Under the pieces are notes generated by a model. The model searched no databases, was not told where the DNA came from, and worked only from the letters and a program-made list of their open reading frames with translations. DNA of 64,000 nt, from assembly GCA_947478785.1 (NCBI GenBank), contig CANJXI010000005.1, forward strand, positions 25,613 to 89,612, written 5' to 3'. The stretch's first letter is position 1. Each line of letters opens with the position of its first letter. This document shows positions 15,002 to 22,448 of the stretch, one piece after another. This DNA is from Caulobacteraceae bacterium. GTDB lineage: Bacteria > Pseudomonadota > Alphaproteobacteria > Caulobacterales > Caulobacteraceae. The position numbers and the translations under genes were made by a program.

Positions 15002-17797
15002 TCATAAAACGCGCGCCTGGCGCGAACGTGGGGCCAGGCAAGCCTGGCCTTCCTCATGGGCGTGGAGCGCGTGGCTGACCTGGTCGATGCGGATGTCGCC
15101 CCGCGACAGGGTGCAGCGGACGCCGCCCACCGCCTCGCCCGGCCGCCGGAACGCGAAGCCGTCGCCGGGCTGCAGGGTGAGCGTGCGGATAAAGCCCATG
15201 GCGCGCCGCCAGGACGACTCGTAGCGGGCGGCGCGCGTCCGGTCCTTGCGGCGGAGCGCCGTGCGCCAGGCCGCCGCGACCCCCTCGGCGACGAAGCCGG
15301 TGTTGAAGCTGGGCTCGTTGGCGCTGAGCTCCTCCAGGAAGGCGCCGCTGGCGTCGAGCTGGCGCTCGACCAGCCAGTCGGCGACCTGGAACACCAGGCC
15401 CGCGTCCTGGGGATCGTCGGTCAGGTCGTGCGCCGCCGCCCAGCCCTGGGCCAGCCAGGGCGAGCCCCAGCCGGGCTGCTCGGCGAACCGGCCGCCATAG
15501 TGGCGGCGCGCGGCGGCCACGGCGTCCGGCAGCGCCTGGCCGGTGGCCCGGCTCCAGGCCGCGAGCGCCCAGACGGCGGCGCCGGGCAGGAACTCCTGAT
15601 CCTGCGGATTGTCCCAGTGCTTGGCCCCCGCGCCCATCCAACCCGAGGGGTGGACGAAGGCCGCGACCCGCTCGGCCAGGAGGGCGCAGGGCGCCTCGCC
15701 CGCAAGACCGGCCTCCGAGGCCGCCGCCAACAGCACCGCGTCCGCCAGCGGCCCGCCCAGATGCCCGGGCAGGCCGACGCCGCCCCAGCCGACGGCGCCC
15801 AAGGCGGCGCCCAGGCCGGCGCGGGCGGCCCGCATCCACTCGGCGTTCCCCCTCGCCCGGCCCGCGACGAAGAGACTGTAGAGGCCGTGGATCACCCGGC
15901 CCGCCGTGCCCGACCGTTCGTAGCCGCCCGCCGCCGACAGCCGGTAGGCCGGCAGGGCGTCGGGTCCCAAGGCGCGGCGGATGTAGCCCGCGAGGAGGTC
16001 GGTCTGGACGATGGCCTCGCGGTCGTCGAGGGCGCCGGGCGCGCGGGCCGGGAAGCCGAAGCGCAGCGGCCACGCCTGGCCGTCCCGCGACACCCAGGCG
16101 GCCACCTGGTGGCTGCGCCAGCGCGTCGCCGGCCCCGCAGTCCCGGCAATCGCCTCGGCGGCGTCCAGCATCTGGGCGCGGGTCCAGGCGTTGTAGACCA
16201 GCGCGCTGGGCAGCACCGTCGCCGGCTGGCCAGACCCATAGCGGGTCACGGCATCCAGGCCGCGCCGAAGCTTCCGCTCGACCATCAGCCGGGCCGATCC
16301 AAGCTCCTCGCCGTGGTGGAGGACGGAGACCATGACGGCCATCCGGCTGGGATCGCCCGAGACGGCCGCATAGCGGGGATCGCGCCCGGCCGCCCGCGCC
16401 GCCTCGGCCAGGGCGCGGTCCAGGTCGGAACCGAGCGACAGCCCGTAGCCGCGCAAGCCTTCGTCGTAGAGCGTGACCGCGACGCCTTCCACGCAGGGAA
16501 GCAGGCCCGGCTCCAGCGGCGGGGCGGCCTCGCCGGCCAGCAGGGCGCGGGCCCGGGCGGCCAGCCGCTCCCCCAGCCCAGCGTCGCGCCACCAGGCGGT
16601 CTCGGCGTCCTCCTCGCGGCCGTAGGGCAGCCAGACCTCGTACGGCTCGGCATGCTTGCTCAGCGTGTGACGGTACAGCGAATGGGCCTCGCCCTCGGCG
16701 ATCTGGGCGTTGGTGGACCGCGCGTGGCGGTACTGCTCGATGTCGCTGATGAAGACCTGGGTGTTGGGCAGCGCCCCGCCCAGCTTGTCGGGCCAAAGGT
16801 CGCTGCGCGCCACGATGCCGTAACGGGCGAAATCCAGACCGGACGGCGGCGTCTTCTCCAGCGGGCCGAAGAAGGTCACGGCGATCTTCAGGGCCGCCAG
16901 GTCGCTGGCGGTAATGACGCCGGGATTGCGCTGCAGGGTCGCCACCGTCGCCAGCACGACGTCGCGGGCGGGGTCCGCGTCACCTGCGTCGAAGTGCCAG
17001 AAACCCTCGCGGGCCACGCGATGGTCGTCGGCGCGGCGCCGGAAGCTGACGAAGCAGCCGCCGCGCGCCTCGTAGCCGGCGTCCAGGCGCGCGGGCCAGC
17101 GTGGCGTCATCCCGGTCCGCAGGAAGGCCTGGGCCGCGAACCGCGCGAGCGCCGCGGGCGTCTGGCCTTCCGGCAGCGCCTCGCCGCCCATGGGCGGGGC
17201 GACCAGGCGATGACCCAGGTAGCCGGCCGGCGGGTCGGCCATGCCGAGGTCCGCCCAGATGTCGAAGAGCGTGGCGGTGCGATAGCCGGCCGCGTTGGCC
17301 CAGGCCTTGGCCCCCCGATAGGGGAAGTGCACCAGGGCGACCGCGCCCTCGACCTCGAGGCCTTCTTCCTCGAGCGCCGCGATCGCCTTGCGCAGGGACG
17401 TGCCCGAGCTCAGCGAGTCATCGACCACCACCACGGGGCGCGTGCGGTCGATGGCCCCGTCGATCCGCCGGTTGGTGAGGTAGGGCTTGCGCGTCTCGCG
17501 GATGCTGAGGCCGCTGTAGCGGCCCCCGCCCTCCAGCACGCAGGCCGCCAGCAGCGGCAGGCCGGTGTAGCCGTAGCTGGCGAGCTGGGTGGAGTTGAAA
17601 CCCTCGAGCGCGCCCAGCAGGCCGCGGGCGGCCAGCCTGAGCCCTTCCTGCGTCAGGGTGACGCCCCAGCTGTAGAATGCCCATGGGGCGATTTCGCCCG
17701 ACCTATGGGTGATCGGCGCGGCTGGGGTCGAATGCAGGATCGCGCCCTGGCGCAGCAGTTCCAGAAGGCGCGGACGGTCTGCCGAACCAGGTTTCAT
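15002..17797 (-). CDS. Phosphoribosyltransferase / tandem AMMECR1-like / alpha-helical toroid fusion protein
   Basis: A 931-residue multidomain protein. Residues 1-190 look like an orotate-phosphoribosyltransferase-type domain: the PRPP-binding signature VVVVDDSLSSGTS lies at 122-134, preceded by the SIRETRKPY segment (98-106) that matches the K-loop position of PyrE-like enzymes. Residues about 215-390 and 400-580 each resemble an AMMECR1 fold; the second has the best hallmark, AAGRDPRYAAVSG followed by MAVMVSVL. Residues about 600-931 are Trp/Gly/Ala-rich repeating helices (VIHGLYSLFVAGRA, AVWALAAWSRATGQ, AAAHDLTDDPQDAGLVF) like an (alpha/alpha)6 toroid of glycosidase or lanthipeptide-cyclase type. 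No signal peptide. It follows the GGIGGPxELP protein by 70 bp. The domains suggest synthesis or transfer of a ribosylated product; the actual reaction is unknown. Confidence 0.7.
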   Translation of the reverse strand: MKPGSADRPRLLELLRQGAILHSTPAAPITHRSGEIAPWAFYSWGVTLTQEGLRLAARGLLGALEGFNSTQLASYGYTGLPLLAACVLEGGGRYSGLSIRETRKPYLTNRRIDGAIDRTRPVVVVDDSLSSGTSLRKAIAALEEEGLEVEGAVALVHFPYRGAKAWANAAGYRTATLFDIWADLGMADPPAGYLGHRLVAPPMGGEALPEGQTPAALARFAAQAFLRTGMTPRWPARLDAGYEARGGCFVSFRRRADDHRVAREGFWHFDAGDADPARDVVLATVATLQRNPGVITASDLAALKIAVTFFGPLEKTPPSGLDFARYGIVARSDLWPDKLGGALPNTQVFISDIEQYRHARSTNAQIAEGEAHSLYRHTLSKHAEPYEVWLPYGREEDAETAWWRDAGLGERLAARARALLAGEAAPPLEPGLLPCVEGVAVTLYDEGLRGYGLSLGSDLDRALAEAARAAGRDPRYAAVSGDPSRMAVMVSVLHHGEELGSARLMVERKLRRGLDAVTRYGSGQPATVLPSALVYNAWTRAQMLDAAEAIAGTAGPATRWRSHQVAAWVSRDGQAWPLRFGFPARAPGALDDREAIVQTDLLAGYIRRALGPDALPAYRLSAAGGYERSGTAGRVIHGLYSLFVAGRARGNAEWMRAARAGLGAALGAVGWGGVGLPGHLGGPLADAVLLAAASEAGLAGEAPCALLAERVAAFVHPSGWMGAGAKHWDNPQDQEFLPGAAVWALAAWSRATGQALPDAVAAARRHYGGRFAEQPGWGSPWLAQGWAAAHDLTDDPQDAGLVFQVADWLVERQLDASGAFLEELSANEPSFNTGFVAEGVAAAWRTALRRKDRTRAARYESSWRRAMGFIRTLTLQPGDGFAFRRPGEAVGGVRCTLSRGDIRIDQVSHALHAHEEGQACLAPRSRQARVL

Positions 17798-17867
17798 CGG
17801 ACCTCACCAGGCGAAGGAACAGCCGCCAGGCGGCGCCGGCCCGCGGCCGGCGCCGCCTGGCGTTTGG

Positions 17868-18341
17868 TCAGCCCCGCTTGGCGATGCCGGCCTGGATCTC
17901 GCCCAGCTGCTTGGTGATCGCGGTTTCGAAATTGGCGAACCGGACACTCAGCGCGGCGAATTCCGCGACGAACCGGCTGATCGGCAGCTCGGCGATCTCG
18001 TGGATCTCGCCGCGCGGATGGAACACCCCGCCACCGCCGCCGCCTTCCCCTTCGGGAAGCTCCTGCGGGCCGCCGATGCCGCCGCCGAAGAAGCTGCGCG
18101 CCGAGAGGCTCGCCATGGGGCTGGCCGCGATCCGCGTCGAGATGGCGACGTTTTCCAAGGCGTGCACCCGGTCGCGCAGCCTGAACACCTCGCGGACCAG
18201 TTCGGTCGCCGAGACGCGCTGCTCTGGGTTGGGCAATTCCGCCGGTCCCCCGATGCCGCCTCGGATGCGAGACCAGTCGATCGTGCCGCCACTGCCGCCC
18301 GTGCCGAATTCAGCGGGCAATTCCGGAGGACTTCCTGACAT
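17868..18341 (-). CDS. Coiled-coil protein with repeated GGIGGPxELP motif
   Basis: A 157-residue protein of unrecognised family. Two nearly identical Gly/Pro motifs, GGIGGPAELP (28-37) and GGIGGPQELP (87-96), and a degenerate third near the N-terminus (SPPELPAEFGTGGSGG) are separated by helices likely to form coiled coils (VREVFRLRDRVHALENV about 49-65; SRFVAEFAALSVRFANFETAI about 122-142). A run of glycines follows the second motif. ATG 18341 is chosen because GGGAGATGG precedes it and the protein then begins with the first motif; the upstream frame runs through AT-rich non-coding DNA. It is the first gene of a probable two-gene operon with the phosphoribosyltransferase fusion and might be its substrate, scaffold or regulator. 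Confidence 0.65.
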   Translation of the reverse strand: MSGSPPELPAEFGTGGSGGTIDWSRIRGGIGGPAELPNPEQRVSATELVREVFRLRDRVHALENVAISTRIAASPMASLSARSFFGGGIGGPQELPEGEGGGGGGVFHPRGEIHEIAELPISRFVAEFAALSVRFANFETAITKQLGEIQAGIAKRG

Positions 18342-18706
18342 GTCGCCATCTCCCTGAGTAACTAGCGGAACCATAACAACGAAATATCGGACAATCTCCA
18401 GTGGAATCAGAGTCTCAACTTCTTGTGAGATGCAAATACTGTGTGATATTAGATTCCGATTCATGTAATCAAATGATACTTGCCTAAGTAATATGACGGA
18501 TACTTCATGGTTAATCGGAAAATCGCCGTTGCGATGTGGAAATTTGCGCGAGGACTCTCGCGCACTGATTGCGCAATCGGCCACAGGATCGCCCCAAATC
18601 ACCTTATACGTGTAATATAGGATGCCTGAATCAACACAGAGTAGTGTCTAGCGCGCTGAAGCAACATCTTCACAACCTGGGCGCGGGCGCGCCGGGCGTC
18701 CGTCGG
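18342..18706. other. AT-rich intergenic control region
   Basis: This 365-bp gap is markedly AT-rich against the surrounding DNA and has no convincing gene on either strand. Read leftwards towards the GGIGGPxELP gene, it contains TTGATT (18467-18472 complement) and TAATAT (18446-18451 complement) with a 15-bp spacer, a weak sigma-70-like arrangement, and two dyads further upstream. The 3' end of the acyl-CoA synthetase gene bounds it on the right. Confidence 0.55.
18545..18578. promoter_or_regulatory. Adjacent dyads, candidate operator
   Basis: A perfect 8-bp inverted repeat TGCGCGAG-gact-CTCGCGCA (18545-18564) is followed three bases later by the 12-bp palindrome GATTGCGCAATC (18567-18578). 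They lie upstream of the weak promoter-like hexamers for the GGIGGPxELP gene, a position that suits a regulator-binding site. No protein can be assigned. Confidence 0.35.
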
Positions 18707-20494
18707 TCAGAGCTTGACGAGGCCGGCCGCCAGCTTCTCGTGGAGGCCCTTGGTGACCTTCACATAGCCCTTCTTCGGGTCGTGGAAGTACAGCAGGCCC
18801 CTGACCCTGGCCGGGTCGTAGCCCTCGGCCACCAGGTCCATCTTGCGCACCTTGAAGGTGCCGGTGGTCTCGATCGCCGGCAGGATGCGCACGAACAGCG
18901 GCTGGGCGTAGGGCGGCAGCTCGCGCGCCACGTGCTCGCCGAACCGGCTGATCTCGAAGTCGGGCCCCACCACCAGGCCCGCCATGCCGGCCCGGCCGTC
19001 GGCGCCTGGGACCTCGACGCCGTAGACGCTGGCCTCCAGAACGCCGGCCGCGGCCAGCAGCCGTTCGGCCACCTCGTTGGTGGAGACGTTCTCGCCCTTC
19101 CAGCGGTAGGTGTCGCCCACCCGGTCGACGAAGTAGAAATAGCCGTCGGAATCGGTGCGCATCAGGTCGCCGGTGGCGAACCAGGCGTCGCCCCGCTCGA
19201 AGACGTCGTGCAGGATCTTCTTCTCGGAGGCGGCCTTGTCCACGTAGCCCGCGTATTCCGAGCGCGCGTCGCCGCCGATCTGGCCGATGCACTCGCCCAC
19301 CTGGCCCGGGCCGCAGGCCAGGCACAGGCCGTCGGGGCCGCGGATCGGCTGCTCGGTCTCCACGTCGAACTGCACCAGGCGGACGTTGAATCGCTTGCGC
19401 AGCCACTTCGGAACCCGGCCGATGGCGCCCTCGCGGCCATCGAAGTTGAACATCGAGACGTTGCCCTCGGTGGCCCCGTAGAACTCCAGGATCTCGGGGA
19501 TCCGGAAGCGCTGTTTCATCGTCGGCCAGATGTCGGGCCGCAGGCCGTTGCCGAACGCCAGACGGACCTTGTGGCGGGTCTCGTCGTCAACCGGCGGCTG
19601 GTTGACCAGGTAGCGGCAGAGCTCGCCGATATAGACGAACATGGTGCAGGCCTCGTCGGTCACATCGCCCCAGAAGTGGCTGGCCGAGAACTTGCGCCGC
19701 AGCACCACCGACCCGCCGTTGAGGAAGGCCGCGCCCAGCGCGCAGAGGCCGCCGGTCGCGTGGTAGAGCGGCAGCGCCACATAGATCCGGTCCGTGGGCC
19801 TGGCCCCGGTCGCGCCGGCGAACCCGCGCATGTAGAGCTGGGCCCGGACGTGGGTGATGCGGGCGGCCTTGGGCAGGCCGGTGGTGCCTGAGGTGAAGAT
19901 GTAGAGCGCCGTGTCGCGGGCGGTCATGTCCTCGCGGACGCCGCGGTCGGGCGGCAGCTGGCTGCAGCTCTTCAGCGCCCGCGGCAGGTCGTGCTGGTCG
20001 CCCTCCGCCGGCCCCAGGACCCACTGCTGCAGCGGCTTTTCGAGCAGCGGCCGCGTGGCCTCGAACTCCGGCGAGGTCTCGGAATCGACGATTACGTGGC
20101 CGGCGCCCGAGATCGTCAGGCAGTGGGCGAGCGGCGCCCCCGTGAGCTGGCTGTTGATCAGGGCGGTGACCACGCCGATCTTCGACAGCCCGTACCAGAT
20201 GGCGAAATATTCCAGCCGGTTGGGCATGAACAGCGCCACCGTCTGGCCGCGCCGCAGGCCCAGGCCCTTGCCCCAGTGGGCGAAGCGGTTGGCGATGGCG
20301 TCGAGCTCGGCGTAGGTGACCGTGCGGCCCTCGAAGGTCATGGCGGGCCGCTCGCGCCACTGCTCCACGGCGGCCTGCAGGTCGTCGCAGATCAGGTTCG
20401 GCGAGGCCGAGGCGATGGACTTCACCCGCGCCAGGGTCCGGTTCAGCCCGCGCATGAAACGCCACTCGCGCTGCAGCCTCGCCTTGAGCGCCAT
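18707..20494 (-). CDS. Long-chain acyl-CoA synthetase (FATP/FadD6-like)
   Basis: A 595-residue AMP-forming ligase that activates fatty acids to CoA thioesters. The ATP/AMP signature IFTSGTTGLPKAARITH, the EFYGATEGNVSMFNFDGREGAIGR segment and the WFATGDLMRTDSDGYFYFVDRVGDTYRWKGENVS region are all of the type found in the very-long-chain/FATP branch, where the last motif replaces the usual GRxKD-like form. The length fits. It stands alone on the minus strand, with the AT-rich region after its 3' end and a region with no clear gene before it, so it is probably monocistronic. Specificity for chain length is not readable. Confidence 0.9.
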   Translation of the reverse strand: MALKARLQREWRFMRGLNRTLARVKSIASASPNLICDDLQAAVEQWRERPAMTFEGRTVTYAELDAIANRFAHWGKGLGLRRGQTVALFMPNRLEYFAIWYGLSKIGVVTALINSQLTGAPLAHCLTISGAGHVIVDSETSPEFEATRPLLEKPLQQWVLGPAEGDQHDLPRALKSCSQLPPDRGVREDMTARDTALYIFTSGTTGLPKAARITHVRAQLYMRGFAGATGARPTDRIYVALPLYHATGGLCALGAAFLNGGSVVLRRKFSASHFWGDVTDEACTMFVYIGELCRYLVNQPPVDDETRHKVRLAFGNGLRPDIWPTMKQRFRIPEILEFYGATEGNVSMFNFDGREGAIGRVPKWLRKRFNVRLVQFDVETEQPIRGPDGLCLACGPGQVGECIGQIGGDARSEYAGYVDKAASEKKILHDVFERGDAWFATGDLMRTDSDGYFYFVDRVGDTYRWKGENVSTNEVAERLLAAAGVLEASVYGVEVPGADGRAGMAGLVVGPDFEISRFGEHVARELPPYAQPLFVRILPAIETTGTFKVRKMDLVAEGYDPARVRGLLYFHDPKKGYVKVTKGLHEKLAAGLVKL

Positions 20495-20686
20495 CCGTTC
20501 CTCCGACTTCCACCCCGAATTGGCGATGGTGCGCGGAAAGGGTCAAGCAGGCCTTACGAAATCGGCCCAGCCCTTCCCTGGCCGACACGTTCCGCGACCT
20601 GGCCCGTGTGCTGGAGGACGACGAACAGGCGACCCGCTTCGAGGACGCCATGCGGAAGATCGCCAAGGCGCCGCCGGAGTCGGGCG

Positions 20687-20944
20687 TCAGTCGCCGAGAC
20701 GATTCGGAACGAACTCCCTCACACACTCGGCGAGCGCGATTGGAGACGCCCGGTAGATTTCCGTCAGGCCTACGGTCTGCGCGATCACCAGCCCCGCGCC
20801 GGTCAAAATCATGAGGTCCGGAATATCCTCGATTTCGTCGCCGGCAAGTCCAGCCGCGCCCGAGCGGACGAGGCGCTGATACAGCTCCAGGCGACCTTCA
20901 TCACCCAATGCGGCGAACATCGCGGCGGCAATAGAGGAATCCAT
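20687..20944 (-). CDS. Short ArsR-like winged-helix protein (probable)
   Basis: An 85-residue protein from ATG 20944. Its first part, IAAAMFAALGDEGRLELYQRLVRSGAAGL, closely follows the opening helices of ArsR/SmtB-type repressors (ALGDExRLxIxxxL). The tail MILTGAGLVIAQTVGLTEIYRASP matches the L--AGLV-----G--xYR beta-wing. The recognition helix region between them (AGDEIEDIPDL) is short and atypical, so DNA binding may be weak or altered. No metal-binding Cys/His motif is present. Codon usage is less GC-biased than its neighbours and there is no strong ribosome site; the frame opens upstream to 21028, leaving the start uncertain. A single-gene context gives no target. Confidence 0.5.
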   Translation of the reverse strand: MDSSIAAAMFAALGDEGRLELYQRLVRSGAAGLAGDEIEDIPDLMILTGAGLVIAQTVGLTEIYRASPIALAECVREFVPNRLGD

Positions 20945-21356
20945 ATATCGAGAATAGACGAGAACCGATGATCGCCAAATGAACAAGCCGTTTCGGAGCC
21001 GTTCAATTGCGGCATCTGGCACGGCCATCCGGGAACAGGATGGCCCCTGGGCGGTTCTGTCGGCCAGACCTGATCATCCGGTCGATCGGCGAGTTCCTCG
21101 TCCCGCGGGCGAACTGAAGCCCAGCCCCGGTCCGCGCCGGGTCGCCAGATTTTCGCCACAATATGAAGTCGTCTGGAATTTTTTGTTCAGACTTCAAAGC
21201 AGACGAACCCGACCGATGCTCTATTCTCATCCTTGAAAACCCGATCGATTTGGTTACCTGGGATTGATATCTCAGATCACCGGTTCGAAATCGTGGAACC
21301 CTGCTCGACCCCTGCCGTTTTACCCTCCGACAACATGGATAATAGGAGGGACTGAC
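20945..21356. other. Divergent intergenic region
   Basis: A 412-bp gap between the ArsR-like gene (leftward) and the stress-type membrane protein gene (rightward). GC is lower than in the flanks. The right end carries the EcfG-type promoter described separately and a TAGGAGGG ribosome site. No convincing coding frame, tRNA or riboswitch was seen in the rest. It could hold an operator for the divergent ArsR-like protein, but no clear dyad stands out. Confidence 0.5.
21295..21319 (+). promoter_or_regulatory. EcfG (sigma-T) type general stress promoter
   Basis: GGAAC at 21295-21299 and CGTT at 21316-21319 are separated by 16 bp, matching the alphaproteobacterial EcfG consensus GGAAC-N16/17-CGTT. 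A transcript starting about 7-10 bp later would have a leader of about 30 bases ending in a TAGGAGGG ribosome site before the ATG at 21357. The match is exact in both hexamer cores and correctly placed, so the downstream gene is probably part of the general stress response. Confidence 0.6.
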
Positions 21357-22133
21357 ATGCCCACTGACTTTACGTCCACCACTGATACCGCGCCGATCGG
21401 CGAGACCGAGAGCCCGATGTTCGCCCCGATCCCGTCTTGGGAACGCAACCGCAAGCGCCGTGGGTTCGGCCGCGCGACGCGCACGGTCGTCGCGCCGGAG
21501 ACGCGGACGTTCGCCGCCGACGACATGGACGACGGCCCGGCCCTGATGACCGAGACCATAGCCACCCGCCCGGTCCTGACCGATCCGATGCTGCGCGACG
21601 AGCCGCTGATGACGCCCTCCGGGACGGCGTTCGCGGAAGCCCCGGCCTATGCGCGGACCACCACCGTGCGGAGCAACAGCGCCGCGCCCGTGGCCATCGC
21701 CGCGGGCCTGATCGCCCTGGGCGGCCTAGCCGCCGCCGGCTGGTATGCCAGCCGTCCGCATGACGCGGGTATCGCCCAGCTGACCCCCGGCTCCACGGAA
21801 ATCATGCCGCCGGCCGCCACCGACACCGCGGTCAATCCGCCCGCGGCCATCGCCGCGAACACGGCGGTTTCGCCCCCGGCCGCCCCGGCCGAGACGGTGG
21901 CGCCGGTGCGACGCGCCCCGACCCTCGCCGAGGCGCCCCGCGCCCGTCCCGCGCCCACGGCCCGCAGCGTCGAGGACGCCGGCGTGAACACCGCCGCCAC
22001 CCTGCCGCCCGAGCCGCAGCCTTACACGGGGAGCGCCACGGCCGAGACCCCGGCCACGGCCGCGCCGGAGCCGGTGCAGGTCGCCCCGCCGGTCAATCCG
22101 ATGCCGGCGCCGGAGGCCGGCGCCACGCCGTAG
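21357..22133 (+). CDS. Single-pass membrane protein with Pro/Ala-rich tail, probable stress-regulon member
   Basis: A 258-residue protein of unknown function. Residues 1-110 are polar, with a basic patch (WERNRKRRGFGRATRTVV). One membrane span follows (APVAIAAGLIALGGLAAAGWYAS, about 109-131). The remainder is a low-complexity Pro/Ala/Thr-rich tail ending PAPEAGATP, likely periplasmic. The topology (cytoplasmic N-terminus, extended outer tail) resembles proteins that reach across the periplasm. ATG 21357 follows a strong TAGGAGGG site. An EcfG-type promoter lies 38 bp upstream and a Rho-independent terminator follows, making it a one-gene transcription unit. Confidence 0.75.
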   Translation: MPTDFTSTTDTAPIGETESPMFAPIPSWERNRKRRGFGRATRTVVAPETRTFAADDMDDGPALMTETIATRPVLTDPMLRDEPLMTPSGTAFAEAPAYARTTTVRSNSAAPVAIAAGLIALGGLAAAGWYASRPHDAGIAQLTPGSTEIMPPAATDTAVNPPAAIAANTAVSPPAAPAETVAPVRRAPTLAEAPRARPAPTARSVEDAGVNTAATLPPEPQPYTGSATAETPATAAPEPVQVAPPVNPMPAPEAGATP

Positions 22134-22168
22134 CAGCCGTAGCCGCGGCGCCACAGGGAACCGGATCC

Positions 22169-22203
22169 GGGGCGGCGCCTTTTGATAGGGCGCCGCCCCT
22201 TTT
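22169..22203 (+). terminator. Rho-independent terminator
   Basis: An 11-bp perfect GC stem (GGGGCGGCGCC, 22169-22179, pairing with 22189-22199) with a nine-base loop and a TTTT tract directly after it. It lies 36 bp downstream of the stress-type membrane protein gene and should end that transcript. Confidence 0.8.
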
Positions 22204-22236
22204 CCGTGACCACAGCCCCACGACCTGACCAGCATC

Positions 22237-22428
22237 ATGAGCGACGACGAATTCCGCGGCCTCCGACCAGCGCCCGGGCGCGCCACGAACGCCGGCGAAG
22301 CGAGCGAGCTCGCCAGCCTGATCGACGATCTGATGGCCCAACCGATCAAGTCGCGGCCGGCCGTCCTGGTGTTCGGCGACGACGACGTCCACGGCTTCAC
22401 GCCCGCCGCCCGTCCCCGCGCCAGCTGA
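22237..22428 (+). CDS. Small hypothetical protein, 63 residues
   Basis: A short gene between a terminator and a convergent short-chain dehydrogenase. The product is polar and acidic at the start (MSDDEFRGL), has a helix-forming middle (GEASELASLIDDLMAQPI) and a hydrophobic strand-like stretch (PAVLVFGDDDVHGF). Codon use has the strong third-position GC bias of real genes here. The ribosome site is weak and the preceding terminator means it needs its own promoter, which I could not identify, so it may be a chance frame. Confidence 0.4.
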   Translation: MSDDEFRGLRPAPGRATNAGEASELASLIDDLMAQPIKSRPAVLVFGDDDVHGFTPAARPRAS

Positions 22429-22448
22429 ACGCGCGTCTTCTTGCCGAT

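Noticed and set aside
15056..17917. A 953-codon open frame opposite the phosphoribosyltransferase fusion
   Set aside because: Antisense to motif-bearing sequence, with low-complexity Arg/Gly/Gln-rich translation and no start with a ribosome site.
20540..20700. A possible gene end on the + strand (FRDLARVLEDDEQATRFEDAMRKIAKAP)
   Set aside because: The segment looks protein-like, but no in-frame start with a ribosome site exists between 20495 and 20608 and the frame soon runs opposite the ArsR-like gene. At best it is a remnant.
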